Below are positions 51,549 through 59,506 of a stretch of DNA of 64,000 bases, piece by piece. The stretch comes from Lachnospiraceae bacterium (lineage in GTDB: Bacteria > Bacillota > Clostridia > Lachnospirales > Lachnospiraceae). How positions within the stretch are numbered: position 1 is the first letter of the stretch; the number at the start of each line of letters is the position of its first letter. The stretch spans positions 65,461-129,460 of the forward strand of contig SVEQ01000008.1 of NCBI GenBank assembly GCA_015057325.1, given 5' to 3'. The position numbers and the translations under genes are program-made. The notes below the pieces were generated by a model. The model saw only the letters and a program-made list of their open reading frames with translations. It had not been told where the DNA came from and made no database searches.

Positions 51549-52634
51549 TTAATATCTTCTTTCAAATGCAAGTTGAATCTGCTTCTCTACCTGCTCTTCA
51601 ATTGACAATCCGGTCTCTTTAAAAAGCATTGGATACATACTTATTGAAGTAAATCCCGGCAAAGTATTAATCTCGTTAAATATAACGGTATTGGTTTCCT
51701 TCTCTAAGAAGAAATCAACTCTTGCAAGTCCGTATCCGTCAACTGCAGCAAATATTGCTTTTGCAGCATTTCTTATCTCTTCTGTCTTTCCTTCAGGAAG
51801 TTCAGGTGAGATTACCGTCTTGCTCTCCGCATTGGTATATTTTGCGTCAAAATCATAAAATTCAGCCGCAGCTAAAATCTCGCCGACACCCGATGCTTCA
51901 ACATTAACCGCATTTCCAAGTACCGCACACTCTATCTCTCTTCCGATAACATTTCTTTCCACAAGAATCTTTGTATCGTGAGCTGCTGCAACCTTAAGTC
52001 CTTCTATAAGCTCCTCTTTGTTATGAGCCTTTGAAACTCCCTTTGAAGAACCTGCCTTGCTAGGCTTGATAAACATTGGATATTCAAGCTTTGCCTCAAC
52101 TCTCGCAACAAGATCCTCCATTGTAGGGTTACCACCCTTTTCGGCCCCCTCAACTTCCTGTGCTCTTACAAGCACGTATTCTGCCTGATTAATTCCCAAA
52201 TCATCTACGATAATCTTTGTATATACCTTATCCATACCTGCTGCCGATGCAAGTACACCGCAACCCACATACGGAATCTTGGCAAGTTCAAATAATCCCT
52301 GAATAGTACCATCCTCACCGTACATACCGTGAAGTACCGGGAATATTACATCTATACGCTTAGTCGTAACGCCCTGCTTGGAAGTAATGATTATTTCCTT
52401 CTTGGTTGCATCCGGCGAAATAACCGCTGATGTAGTCGACTGCGTCCATGTACCATTTTCAATATCGAAAAGAGAATCTACCTTGAGCCACTGACCCTCC
52501 TTCGTGATACCGATATATACAATGTCGTATTTATCCTTGTTGATTGCTTTTGCTATTGTCTGTACTGAAATACATGATATATCATGCTCTGAAGACTGTC
52601 CTCCGAAGATGACAGCAATTGTCTGCTTACTCAT
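51549..52634 (-). CDS. ddl: D-alanine--D-alanine ligase
   Basis: 361 residues. IAVIFGGQSSEHDISC, then HGMYGEDGTIQGLFELAKIPYVGCGVLASAAGMDK, the ATP-grasp part (KPSKAGSSKGVSKAHN, RNVIGREIECAVLG), and VIFNEINTLPGFTSISMYP with metal-binding residues. It joins two D-alanines for the peptidoglycan stem. Start at the ATG after GGAGG. The catalytic blocks are intact; whether it prefers D-Ala or D-lactate cannot be judged safely. Confidence 0.96.
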   Translation of the reverse strand: MSKQTIAVIFGGQSSEHDISCISVQTIAKAINKDKYDIVYIGITKEGQWLKVDSLFDIENGTWTQSTTSAVISPDATKKEIIITSKQGVTTKRIDVIFPVLHGMYGEDGTIQGLFELAKIPYVGCGVLASAAGMDKVYTKIIVDDLGINQAEYVLVRAQEVEGAEKGGNPTMEDLVARVEAKLEYPMFIKPSKAGSSKGVSKAHNKEELIEGLKVAAAHDTKILVERNVIGREIECAVLGNAVNVEASGVGEILAAAEFYDFDAKYTNAESKTVISPELPEGKTEEIRNAAKAIFAAVDGYGLARVDFFLEKETNTVIFNEINTLPGFTSISMYPMLFKETGLSIEEQVEKQIQLAFERRY

Positions 52635-52708
52635 GAATTGTTCCTCCGAATATGCCATTAATAGATACCATTATAGCACTATCTTATTTTTCATGCCACA
52701 AAATATAA

Positions 52709-54130
52709 TCATTTTCTTACAACCGTAAGGTCGGCACGTCTTTTTAAGAAAGATACTTCGCTATCTTCTCTTGGAGTATATAGCAGAAATTGTCTCTTCC
52801 TGTCAAACACAACGGATATCTTCTTAGTGTAAAGACCTGATGAAAACTCGTCTATGAAAATGCTCGCTCTGCATTTTGCAAGTATCTCATACGTCTGCAT
52901 TAGCCCTATGCCGCTTCCGCCATCATCGCCATGCGTGGTTGTCTGCTCAATTCCATAGTTGATAAGCACTTCCTTATCAAACGGTATTCCTGAATCAAAT
53001 ATATGAATCGCCGGCGCTTTCTTAATCATGCTCATATCCAGCAATACATCTCTTGCATTGTTATACTTCGTCGCAATAATTGCATTGTCCAGCAAATCAG
53101 CCAGCAGGGTACAAAATGATTCTTCATCGATACACTTATCAAGCAACTCTTTGATATCAATACCTACCGTAACCTTTAATGTTATTCCTTCATTTGCTGC
53201 CTTCTCGTTCATATAAGTTATTAAAGTATCTACCCTGGCAACACCGGTGTTAACGCTAGGTTTGTCAGCATTTACAGCCGTAGCAACCAAGCCCTTTCTG
53301 TCTTTTGACATCTTCCTAAGTTCCTCTAGCAATTCGCTTCCTACTGACATTTCTCCGGACTCATCCATAATAAATCTTTCAACCGCCATCTCCATTGCCG
53401 GAACGAGCTTGTTATCCCTATGTACAATCTTGCCCAAGCGCTCCACATCCGCTTCAAGCTTCTTTATATACTCGTCCTTCTGTAACAGCTCCTCATTAAG
53501 TGATGCGATATTGCGGTTACCAAGTCTTTCCAGGTAAGAACGGGTAATAGATGTGCGCCACCACGCAAAAATAAGAGTTGAGAGGATTGCAAGCGCAAAA
53601 TAAACGATTAAAAGAATGTAATTATATGTTGCAAGATTGATAAATATTGCAGTTATCACTACAAACACGCTTAATGCTACCATTGGCATCGTATAGTATC
53701 CATTTTTAAGAAATGGCATCCCCTTTTTAAATCGGACAATATGAAACAAAATCCATATAGCCAAGAGTTGTAAGATTGCACACATAAATTGTCCATATTT
53801 TTCTCCAAAATCAAGCGGCATAGTAAGACTAATTATTACTGCTGAAACAATAAAGGCAATATAACTTAACGCGAAACAAATAATAGTCTTAAAAACTCTA
53901 TTCGATTCTGATTTATTAAACGACATCAAATATACCATTCCTCCGCCCAAAACAAAAGGCATCGTTAAATTTATCGCATATTCCTCTAATATTAAAGATA
54001 CAAGACTTATCAAAATAGCGAATAAAATATGCAATAATTTTTGTGTTTTATTTATCCGTATATTACACAATTTGAAATACGAAATCATATAGCATGTTGT
54101 TATTCCAAAGTTCTTTATAAATATGTTCAT
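52709..54130 (-). CDS. AgrC-like membrane sensor kinase (GHKL ATPase)
   Basis: 473 residues. Six or seven membrane segments (about 32-190), a coiled coil (about 205-232), a probable phospho-acceptor His237 in LGKIVHRDNKLVP, and a GHKL ATPase domain with CTLLADLLDNAIIA (N box, about 341-354), FDSGIPF and GGSGIGLMQTYEI (G box). AgrC-type kinases bind small secreted peptides through their membrane part. No agrB or agrD is nearby. A 19-codon gene and a response regulator with a Spo0A-type output lie just upstream. RBS AAAGGTAG is moderate. Confidence 0.88.
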   Translation of the reverse strand: MNIFIKNFGITTCYMISYFKLCNIRINKTQKLLHILFAILISLVSLILEEYAINLTMPFVLGGGMVYLMSFNKSESNRVFKTIICFALSYIAFIVSAVIISLTMPLDFGEKYGQFMCAILQLLAIWILFHIVRFKKGMPFLKNGYYTMPMVALSVFVVITAIFINLATYNYILLIVYFALAILSTLIFAWWRTSITRSYLERLGNRNIASLNEELLQKDEYIKKLEADVERLGKIVHRDNKLVPAMEMAVERFIMDESGEMSVGSELLEELRKMSKDRKGLVATAVNADKPSVNTGVARVDTLITYMNEKAANEGITLKVTVGIDIKELLDKCIDEESFCTLLADLLDNAIIATKYNNARDVLLDMSMIKKAPAIHIFDSGIPFDKEVLINYGIEQTTTHGDDGGSGIGLMQTYEILAKCRASIFIDEFSSGLYTKKISVVFDRKRQFLLYTPREDSEVSFLKRRADLTVVRK

Positions 54131-54245
54131 TTTTCTACCTTTTCTCAGTGTTTAAATAATATAAATCAATCTCTTATTCAAATATTTTTTCCATACGCTT
54201 TTCCCTATTCTGTACATAGATAACCGAACGAAAGGAGTGAATCTT

Positions 54246-54305
54246 ATGTCTTACTGGGAAAAAGTATGGAAACTACTTAGAGATTTATCAACAGGCCGTC
54301 ACTAA
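54246..54305 (+). CDS. Candidate 19-residue amphipathic peptide gene
   Basis: The peptide MSYWEKVWKLLRDLSTGRH begins 8 bases after AAAGGAGTG, one of the best ribosome binding sites in the window, and its stop is followed after 8 bp by a strong hairpin terminator. As a helix, Tyr3, Trp4, Val7, Trp8, Leu10, Leu11 and Leu14 would lie on one face, with Lys, Arg, Glu and Asp opposite. It has no cysteine and no signal peptide, so it is not AgrD-like. It lies between an AgrC-like kinase and its probable response regulator, on the opposite strand. A signal, a toxin-like or membrane-active peptide, or a leader peptide are all possible. Confidence 0.6.
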   Translation: MSYWEKVWKLLRDLSTGRH

Positions 54306-54313
54306 TCACAATC

Positions 54314-54339
54314 AACCCCGAACAAAATTGTTCGGGGTT
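54314..54339. terminator. Strong hairpin between peptide gene and response regulator gene
   Basis: AACCCCGAACAA / TTGTTCGGGGTT, a perfect 12-bp inverted repeat with a 2-base centre. It serves the plus-strand peptide gene and the convergent minus-strand regulator gene. The T tracts are short. Confidence 0.75.
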
Positions 54340-54345
54340 ATTCAT

Positions 54346-55125
54346 TTACTCCTGGACTTTCTTTACGTAATAGTATATGAACTCCATTAGCGTCGGAACA
54401 CCCTTTTCAGAACTTATACGCGCCGTATAATGCTCCAACAACTCGTCTATATCGCTCGTCCTCCACGCCTTATTGATAGCGGTCTGCATTGCTCTCTCGA
54501 CACTTGAATTCGTCTTGTGATACTTTTCACCCAATATGTTAAGCATATTCTCTTTCTCGCCATTTATTACAAGTAAGATTGCATCTGCAAGATAATTGTA
54601 TCCAAGGAACTTTGGGTTAATTCCCACATAGTCTAGTTCTCTTATTATCTTATTCTTAAGTCTCTTTTCGCGATTCTCTTCCGTATCCTTTATAAATGAT
54701 TCCCGATCCTTACTACTGCTCTTACGGACAATAGAATCCTTAACGGTCACCAGAAACTCAAGCGCTTCCTTTTCAGAGTAATCCTTCTTTTGCTTACTCA
54801 TTATAAAATCCGCACCTGCTTTTCTTATAAAATCATGAATGATTGCACTTGGGTTATTAGTAGTAATCAAAACAAACGGTTTATAGTTAATATCAAGTTC
54901 TTTTAACCCGTCCAAGAACTCTATTCCGCTTCCTTTTCCGTCATTTAATTCCAAATCGAGAATAACTACATCCGGCAAATACTCTTCAACAAGTTTAAGA
55001 CCCTTTACAGAATCATTTGTACATTCCAAAACGTTCACTGTCTCCAATTCTTGGGCACAATTAGCAAAGCAATTGCATGCGACATCGTCATCCTCAATTA
55101 CTATAACTCGTAATTCTTTCTCCAT
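54346..55125 (-). CDS. Response regulator with Spo0A-type DNA-binding domain
   Basis: 259 residues. The receiver has acidic residues 11-14 (EDDD), phospho-Asp57 (VILDLEL), Thr88 (ITTNN) and Lys111. The C-terminal domain (about 155-258) follows Spo0A: GYNYLADAILLVING, then the recognition-helix block SSVERAMQTAINKAW, which lines up with the SRVERAIRHAIEVAW block of Spo0A, then PTLMEFIYYYVKKV. The receiver is far from that of Spo0A and lacks its KPFD block, so this is a relative, not the sporulation master regulator. Start at the ATG after AAAGGAG. It is the probable partner of the AgrC-like kinase. Confidence 0.85.
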   Translation of the reverse strand: MEKELRVIVIEDDDVACNCFANCAQELETVNVLECTNDSVKGLKLVEEYLPDVVILDLELNDGKGSGIEFLDGLKELDINYKPFVLITTNNPSAIIHDFIRKAGADFIMSKQKKDYSEKEALEFLVTVKDSIVRKSSSKDRESFIKDTEENREKRLKNKIIRELDYVGINPKFLGYNYLADAILLVINGEKENMLNILGEKYHKTNSSVERAMQTAINKAWRTSDIDELLEHYTARISSEKGVPTLMEFIYYYVKKVQE

Positions 55126-55158
55126 ATTTGATTCTCCTTTGTACATCATTTTCTCTCA

Positions 55159-55205
55159 TCCAACATTTTCCAACATAAAACAACACAAAATAATCTTTTC
55201 CAACA
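55159..55205 (-). promoter_or_regulatory. Helically phased TGTTGGA repeats upstream of the regulator gene
   Basis: Plus-strand TCCAACA occurs at 55159-55165, 55169-55175 and 55199-55205, with a degenerate AACAACA at 55179-55185. Starts are 10, 10 and 20 bp apart. On the coding strand each reads TGTTGGA(AAA), 5 of 7 matches to the known Spo0A box TGTCGAA, and tandem 0A boxes bound by Spo0A dimers also repeat at 10 bp. The repeats lie 35-80 bp upstream of the regulator start, over a possible TTGGAA -35. Confidence 0.6.
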
Positions 55206-55262
55206 CCTCCGTCCAATTTTTCTGCCTGTTTTTTTATGTTAGACTAAAAATGATCTGTTGAA

Positions 55263-55395
55263 TTCTCAAAGATCCAGTCAATCTTAAGAGAAACTTGCCT
55301 ACCACTGACCGTATTTATACGTTGGCAAGTAAACAGTCAACCTTCAAAGAGAGGGTGTATATCTATTACGCACGTATACATCCCTCTCATTTTTT
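55263..55395 (+). other. Structured non-coding stretch ending in a terminator-like hairpin
   Basis: Three successive inverted repeats: TCTC/AGAT with ATCT/GAGA (55263-55290), ACTTGCC / GGCAAGT (55293-55330) with an inner CGTA/TACG, and GAGAGGGTGTATA / TATACA-CCCTCTC (55349-55388), followed on the plus strand by ATTTTTTATTT. No coding frame is seen. It may be the 3' end of a small plus-strand RNA or a terminator for the Memo/AMMECR1 gene read from the other side. Confidence 0.4.
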
Positions 55396-56815
55396 ATTTA
55401 TGTCTCACTACTTCGAATCTCGAGAGTTTAACTTCTTCATTTTCACCGATACCCGCCTTTTTCTTGGCAATAGATATCTGCTCCTTCACCGTATCGATTG
55501 TTTCCAACCTTGGCAAAAGTAGTCCACGCTTGAAACCTTTTGTAACGATGACACCGTATCTGTCAACGTCAAGTTCTGCTTCGGACTTAATATCTTCTAT
55601 TTCTCCAAGCACATCTACGCTGTACTCTAATTCATCAAGCTCCCTGACAGTTACAGGATCAAAACGCGGGTCACGCGTTGCTGCGGCAATCGCATTTTCC
55701 ACAATCTCCTCCGCAAGCCTGTCCTTTGTCGGCATTATCGTTCCAATGCAGCCTCTTAACCTGCCGTTTTTGTGCAGCGACACAAATGCTCCGGCTTTTA
55801 CATTTTTCATTTGACTTATCAAATCTTCTTCGGATTTATCTGCAAGGATTTCCAATTCTTCCTTATAATCAACAACCCTGCCCTCTCTTATATATGTTTC
55901 CAACGTCTTTCTGGCAAGGCGTACAATTACGTCTTCATTTTCTTTTTGTTTCGCTCGTCTTTCATTCTCTTTTCTTATTCTTAAAGAAAGAAAATGTCGC
56001 GCCTCTATATCTTCCTCTTCCGGCTTAAAGGTTACCACTCCGTATCCTACGCCAAATGGTCCCTCATACGATAAGCGTTTCGATGTGACATTTACACCGT
56101 CAAATGCTCCTCCCATAACGATAAATGCCCTATGCCCGCACACTGCTACCTTCTCAAGTCTAAGTTCATTAAACTCCATAAGCTTACCAAACTCAGCTTT
56201 TTCAAGCGTCTCCATAACCTCTTTATCATAAGGTCCCGCATCCGGGCTAAACCCATATGGGCCATCATGTGTCAACTTGTGTGACAAATCACCGCTTGCG
56301 ATACACACAACCCTTCGATTAAGTTCCTTTGCCGCACGCTTAATCATCATTCCCAAACGATAATGCTCTTCCGGTTCTAGTCCTGATATACCGATCCTTA
56401 CCATGTTAAAATCCGTATATCTCTTGGTGATAAAGTAAAGCGGTATCAATGTACCATGGTCAAGTGTCGGGTCTTTCTGACCGCCAACTCCCGCATCGAC
56501 CTCATTTTCCGCACACAAAACACATAGCTTTTTGACAAATGCGGTATCGTACTCGGCACTAATTCCAACTTCAGGTGCGCCAAACTGTGCAAACGAACCG
56601 ACTGCTCCTTCTCCCGGAGAAATGTGAAAATAATCGGAATACATTACGGTGTGTGGTGTAATTACAACTATTGTTTCCGGCTTTAAATCAGCCACCATTT
56701 CCGAAACTTTTTCATATGCTTTTATTGTATCTGCAATTCCCTTTTCTTTGCCTCTTCCTACCTCGGGAATAATAAGCGGTGGGTGAGGAACCGCAAACGC
56801 TCCAACTATCGCCAT
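55394..56815 (-). CDS. AmmeMemoRadiSam-type fusion: Memo-like dioxygenase-fold and AMMECR1 domains
   Basis: 473 residues. The N-terminal half (1-275) is a class III extradiol-dioxygenase/Memo fold: GAFAVPHPPLIIPEVGRG, TPHTVMYSDYFHI, LDHGTLIPLYF, ASGDLSHKL. The C-terminal half (about 295-473) is AMMECR1: GAFVSLHKNGRLRGCIGTIMPT, AAATRDPRFDPV, and GLLLPRLETIDT. In many prokaryotes these two domains go with a radical SAM enzyme, and a joint modification pathway is suspected; no radical SAM gene is in this window. Start at the ATG after GGAGGTG. Confidence 0.9.
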   Translation of the reverse strand: MAIVGAFAVPHPPLIIPEVGRGKEKGIADTIKAYEKVSEMVADLKPETIVVITPHTVMYSDYFHISPGEGAVGSFAQFGAPEVGISAEYDTAFVKKLCVLCAENEVDAGVGGQKDPTLDHGTLIPLYFITKRYTDFNMVRIGISGLEPEEHYRLGMMIKRAAKELNRRVVCIASGDLSHKLTHDGPYGFSPDAGPYDKEVMETLEKAEFGKLMEFNELRLEKVAVCGHRAFIVMGGAFDGVNVTSKRLSYEGPFGVGYGVVTFKPEEEDIEARHFLSLRIRKENERRAKQKENEDVIVRLARKTLETYIREGRVVDYKEELEILADKSEEDLISQMKNVKAGAFVSLHKNGRLRGCIGTIMPTKDRLAEEIVENAIAAATRDPRFDPVTVRELDELEYSVDVLGEIEDIKSEAELDVDRYGVIVTKGFKRGLLLPRLETIDTVKEQISIAKKKAGIGENEEVKLSRFEVVRHK

Positions 56816-56989
56816 AATATACACCTCCATATAACTATTTTCTTCGTCAATATTTGTCCAGTCAAGTAATAAACTATCAAATATATTCTCATTTCGAAAA
56901 ATGTTAACATACAGTTAACATTTTTGCAGTCCATTACTCACTGATGATATATATTATACCTCATTTGAACAATCCCTATAAAACGCAAA

Positions 56990-57037
56990 CTCCGATGCAC
57001 ACATGCTCTGTTTTCACAAAACATATATGCACCGGAG
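56990..57037 (-). terminator. Terminator-like hairpin after the aldolase-fold gene
   Basis: ACTCCG-TGCA and TGCA-CGGAGT arms form an imperfect stem with a long loop, 34 bp beyond the aldolase-fold gene. On the minus strand it is followed by TTTGCGTTTTA. The rest of 56816-57070 is A+T-rich spacer in which I see no gene. Confidence 0.5.
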
Positions 57038-57070
57038 TCATAATGTCGTCCCCTGATGTAACTGATTGTA

Positions 57071-58048
57071 TTAATCCTGAATTACCAATTCTTTGTAGAA
57101 CTCACAGAAGTCTTCTCTTCCTTCATTGGTAAATGCTATTGCTGTTCTTGGATGCTGGTTAAGAATACCGGTCATCATGTACTGAAGGTCATATCCCCAT
57201 TTAACGCCCTCTTTCTTAAGAGGCTTCATGTAATCCTCAATAAACTGAAGTACAGGGTATAAGTTGAACTTAGGATTTCTTAAGAATCCAAGTAAAAGTT
57301 CCATCTGACAGTTTCCTGCACCACGTCCCATTCCTAAGTATGTTCCGTCAAGCCAGTTAACTCCGTCACCAACGGCTTCAATTGTATTAGCAAATGCGAG
57401 CTGCTGATTGTTATGTGCATGAACACCAACCTGCTTACCGTACTTAGTTGCAAACTCCATGAAGATGTCTGCAATACGTGCTAACTGCTCAGGGTAAATA
57501 GATCCGAAGCTGTCAACGATGTAGAATACATCTACCGGTGACTGTCCAAGTATATCAAGTGCAACCTTTAAGTCTGTCTCCTGCGCATTGGATATAGCCA
57601 TTATGTTACATGTTGTCTCATATCCTTTGTTGTATGCGTCTTCAATCATATCTACTGCTGCAGGCATTGTGTTGATGTATGTAGCAACACGGACAAGATC
57701 GATTGGGCTTTCTGACTTAGGTGCAATGTCCTGCTTGTAATTACATCTTCCAACATCTGCCATAACTGCAAGTTTAAGTCCTGTATTCTCATTCTCACCG
57801 ATGACCTCACGAATCATATCGTCATCACAGAACTTCCACTTTCCAAACTTGTCAACATCAAACATAGTCTTATCTGCTTTATATCCAAGTTCCATATAAT
57901 CAACACCGGCCTTAATGTTTGCCTGATACAAATCCTTAACAAACTGGTCAGTGAAATAAAATTCATTTACCAAACCACCATCTCTTAATGTTGCGTCTAA
58001 TACCTTTACTTCAGGACGGAATCCCATAAGTTTTGATATCTCTTTCAT
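57071..58048 (-). CDS. DRE-TIM metallolyase (HMGL-like / 4-hydroxy-2-oxovalerate-aldolase-type) enzyme
   Basis: 325 residues. VLDATLRDGGLVNEFYF (residues 15-31) is the DxxLRDG metal and substrate loop, YMELGYK follows, and VGVHAHNNQQLAFANTIEAV with LDGTYLGMGRGAGNCQME gives the HxH metal ligands and the glycine-rich end of the barrel. The family makes or breaks C-C bonds next to a carboxylate. The C-terminal 70 residues differ from true aldolases and isopropylmalate synthases. Substrate unknown; flanks do not help. Confidence 0.85.
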   Translation of the reverse strand: MKEISKLMGFRPEVKVLDATLRDGGLVNEFYFTDQFVKDLYQANIKAGVDYMELGYKADKTMFDVDKFGKWKFCDDDMIREVIGENENTGLKLAVMADVGRCNYKQDIAPKSESPIDLVRVATYINTMPAAVDMIEDAYNKGYETTCNIMAISNAQETDLKVALDILGQSPVDVFYIVDSFGSIYPEQLARIADIFMEFATKYGKQVGVHAHNNQQLAFANTIEAVGDGVNWLDGTYLGMGRGAGNCQMELLLGFLRNPKFNLYPVLQFIEDYMKPLKKEGVKWGYDLQYMMTGILNQHPRTAIAFTNEGREDFCEFYKELVIQD

Positions 58049-58172
58049 TGTAACTCTCTCCTTTATTTTCGATGATTTTTCTCTTTAACACTTTAACGCA
58101 TAAAAGCATTAAAGTGTTAAACTGTTTGTTACTATACCACGAAAATTTGTACTTGTAAACCCCTAAATTTAA

Positions 58173-58637
58173 TTATTTATTATTATTCTCATCAAAATAA
58201 CGCATTTTTTGAGGTTCATGCCTCTTCATACTGACAACTCTCGGCTTTTCACCTATATATTCCCTCATGCCGTCTCTTAAGTTCTCAGTGTCTTTTTTAG
58301 CACAATCCGGACAGATTCTTCCATATCTTATTGCACAGCCGCATCTCTCACATCGAGGGAAGATTTTCGAATTCTCCACAACCTCAATTCGACCTTCCTT
58401 CAATAACTCTTCAACAATAAATGTTGACACGCCTGTCGCAGCACAAATTGCCTGAGCAGTAGTCGGACCATGTTCGTATAAATACTTTCTGACTTTTCCA
58501 AAATCATCCAGACAATGAGCACTACATTCCATACATTCATACTCGCCGCCGCCGATGTAATGAAGTTTTCCCCCACATTCACTGCATGCTATCGGTCTCT
58601 TTTCAAGAATAATTTTAACTAACTGCTTTTCCGTCAT
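58173..58637 (-). CDS. Zinc-ribbon and HTH protein (YvyF/flagellar-region-like)
   Basis: 154 residues. An N-terminal zinc ribbon (ACSECGGKLHYIGGGEYECMEC), a winged-helix-like middle (FGKVRKYLYEHGPTTAQAICAATGVSTFIVEELLKEGRIEVV), and a second zinc finger (RCERCGCAIRYGRICPDC). The middle and end resemble the YvyF/TIGR03826 proteins of flagellar operons, as I remember them. Here it stands next to a metal ABC transporter, so a role in metal or surface control is equally open. Start at the ATG after GGGGGT; longer frame overlaps the permease gene. Confidence 0.7.
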   Translation of the reverse strand: MTEKQLVKIILEKRPIACSECGGKLHYIGGGEYECMECSAHCLDDFGKVRKYLYEHGPTTAQAICAATGVSTFIVEELLKEGRIEVVENSKIFPRCERCGCAIRYGRICPDCAKKDTENLRDGMREYIGEKPRVVSMKRHEPQKMRYFDENNNK

Positions 58638-58662
58638 ACCAACACCCCCATACAAGTCTAAA

Positions 58663-59505
58663 TCAATCAGTTCTTCCGAGTATCGCACCTAATAAAATAC
58701 AAATCAAATATGCTATTCCGTCTGCAGCAACAATTGTAGAACCCACCGGCGTTCCTGCAAGTATAGATATTAAAATTCCCAAAACCGCACACACAATAGA
58801 AAATGCTGCCGAGAAAAGTATTACCGACCTAAAGCTTCTAAACAACTTCATTGCCGATAAAGCAGGGAATATAATCAATGCCGATATAAGCAACGAACCA
58901 ACAAGATTCATACCAAGCACGATTATTATTGCTATTATTACCGCAATCAAAAGATTGTACGCATTAACATTGGTTCCGACGGCCTTTGAAAAACTCTCGT
59001 CAAAGGTTACTGCAAATATCTTGTTATAAAAGATTATAAATATCGCAACGATTAATACCGACATAACGATACATAACCAAACCTCACCCGGAGTAAGCGT
59101 AAGAATCGATACCGAACCAAACAAGGTTGAACATACATCCCCCGACAAGTTAGTTGACGTTGCAAAAATGTTCATGAGAAGATATCCAAATGCCAAAGCC
59201 GAAACAGACATCATTGCAATTGCCGCATCTCCGTTAACCTTAGCGTTCTGACCTGTTCTTAAAAGCAGTATTGCGCAGACTATTGTTATCGGCATTACAA
59301 TGAACATACTGTTGGAAACATTCAAAACAGAAGCGATTGAAAGTGCTCCAAAAGCTACATGTGAAAGACCGTCTCCGATAAATGAAAACCTTTTTAATAC
59401 AAGTGTCACTCCCAAAAGCGACGAACAAAGTGCAACCAAAACTCCAACTACAAGCGCATATCTTACATTGGGATATGCAAAATATATTCTTAATGAATCA
59501 ATCAT
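58663..59505 (-). CDS. Metal ABC transporter permease (ZnuB/MntB-type)
   Basis: 280 residues with about eight membrane segments. GVTLVLKRFSFIGDGLSHVAFGALSIA is the family's first signature, and ESFSKAVGTNVNAYN and LVGSLLISALIIFPALSAMKL are the coupling and second blocks. It imports zinc or manganese with the ATPase gene whose stop overlaps its start region. The ATG at 59505 follows GGTGAG by 4 bases; a GTG at 59514 is the alternative. No metal-binding lipoprotein gene is next to it. Confidence 0.9.
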   Translation of the reverse strand: MIDSLRIYFAYPNVRYALVVGVLVALCSSLLGVTLVLKRFSFIGDGLSHVAFGALSIASVLNVSNSMFIVMPITIVCAILLLRTGQNAKVNGDAAIAMMSVSALAFGYLLMNIFATSTNLSGDVCSTLFGSVSILTLTPGEVWLCIVMSVLIVAIFIIFYNKIFAVTFDESFSKAVGTNVNAYNLLIAVIIAIIIVLGMNLVGSLLISALIIFPALSAMKLFRSFRSVILFSAAFSIVCAVLGILISILAGTPVGSTIVAADGIAYLICILLGAILGRTD

Positions 59506-59506
59506 A

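Noticed and set aside
52709-54340. A classical agr locus with AgrB and AgrD
   Set aside because: No AgrB-like membrane protease is present, and the 19-residue peptide has no cysteine for a thiolactone ring.
54346-55125. Calling this gene spo0A
   Set aside because: The output domain matches, but the receiver is distant, lacks the KPFD block, and the gene is beside an AgrC-like kinase instead of the usual spoIVB context.
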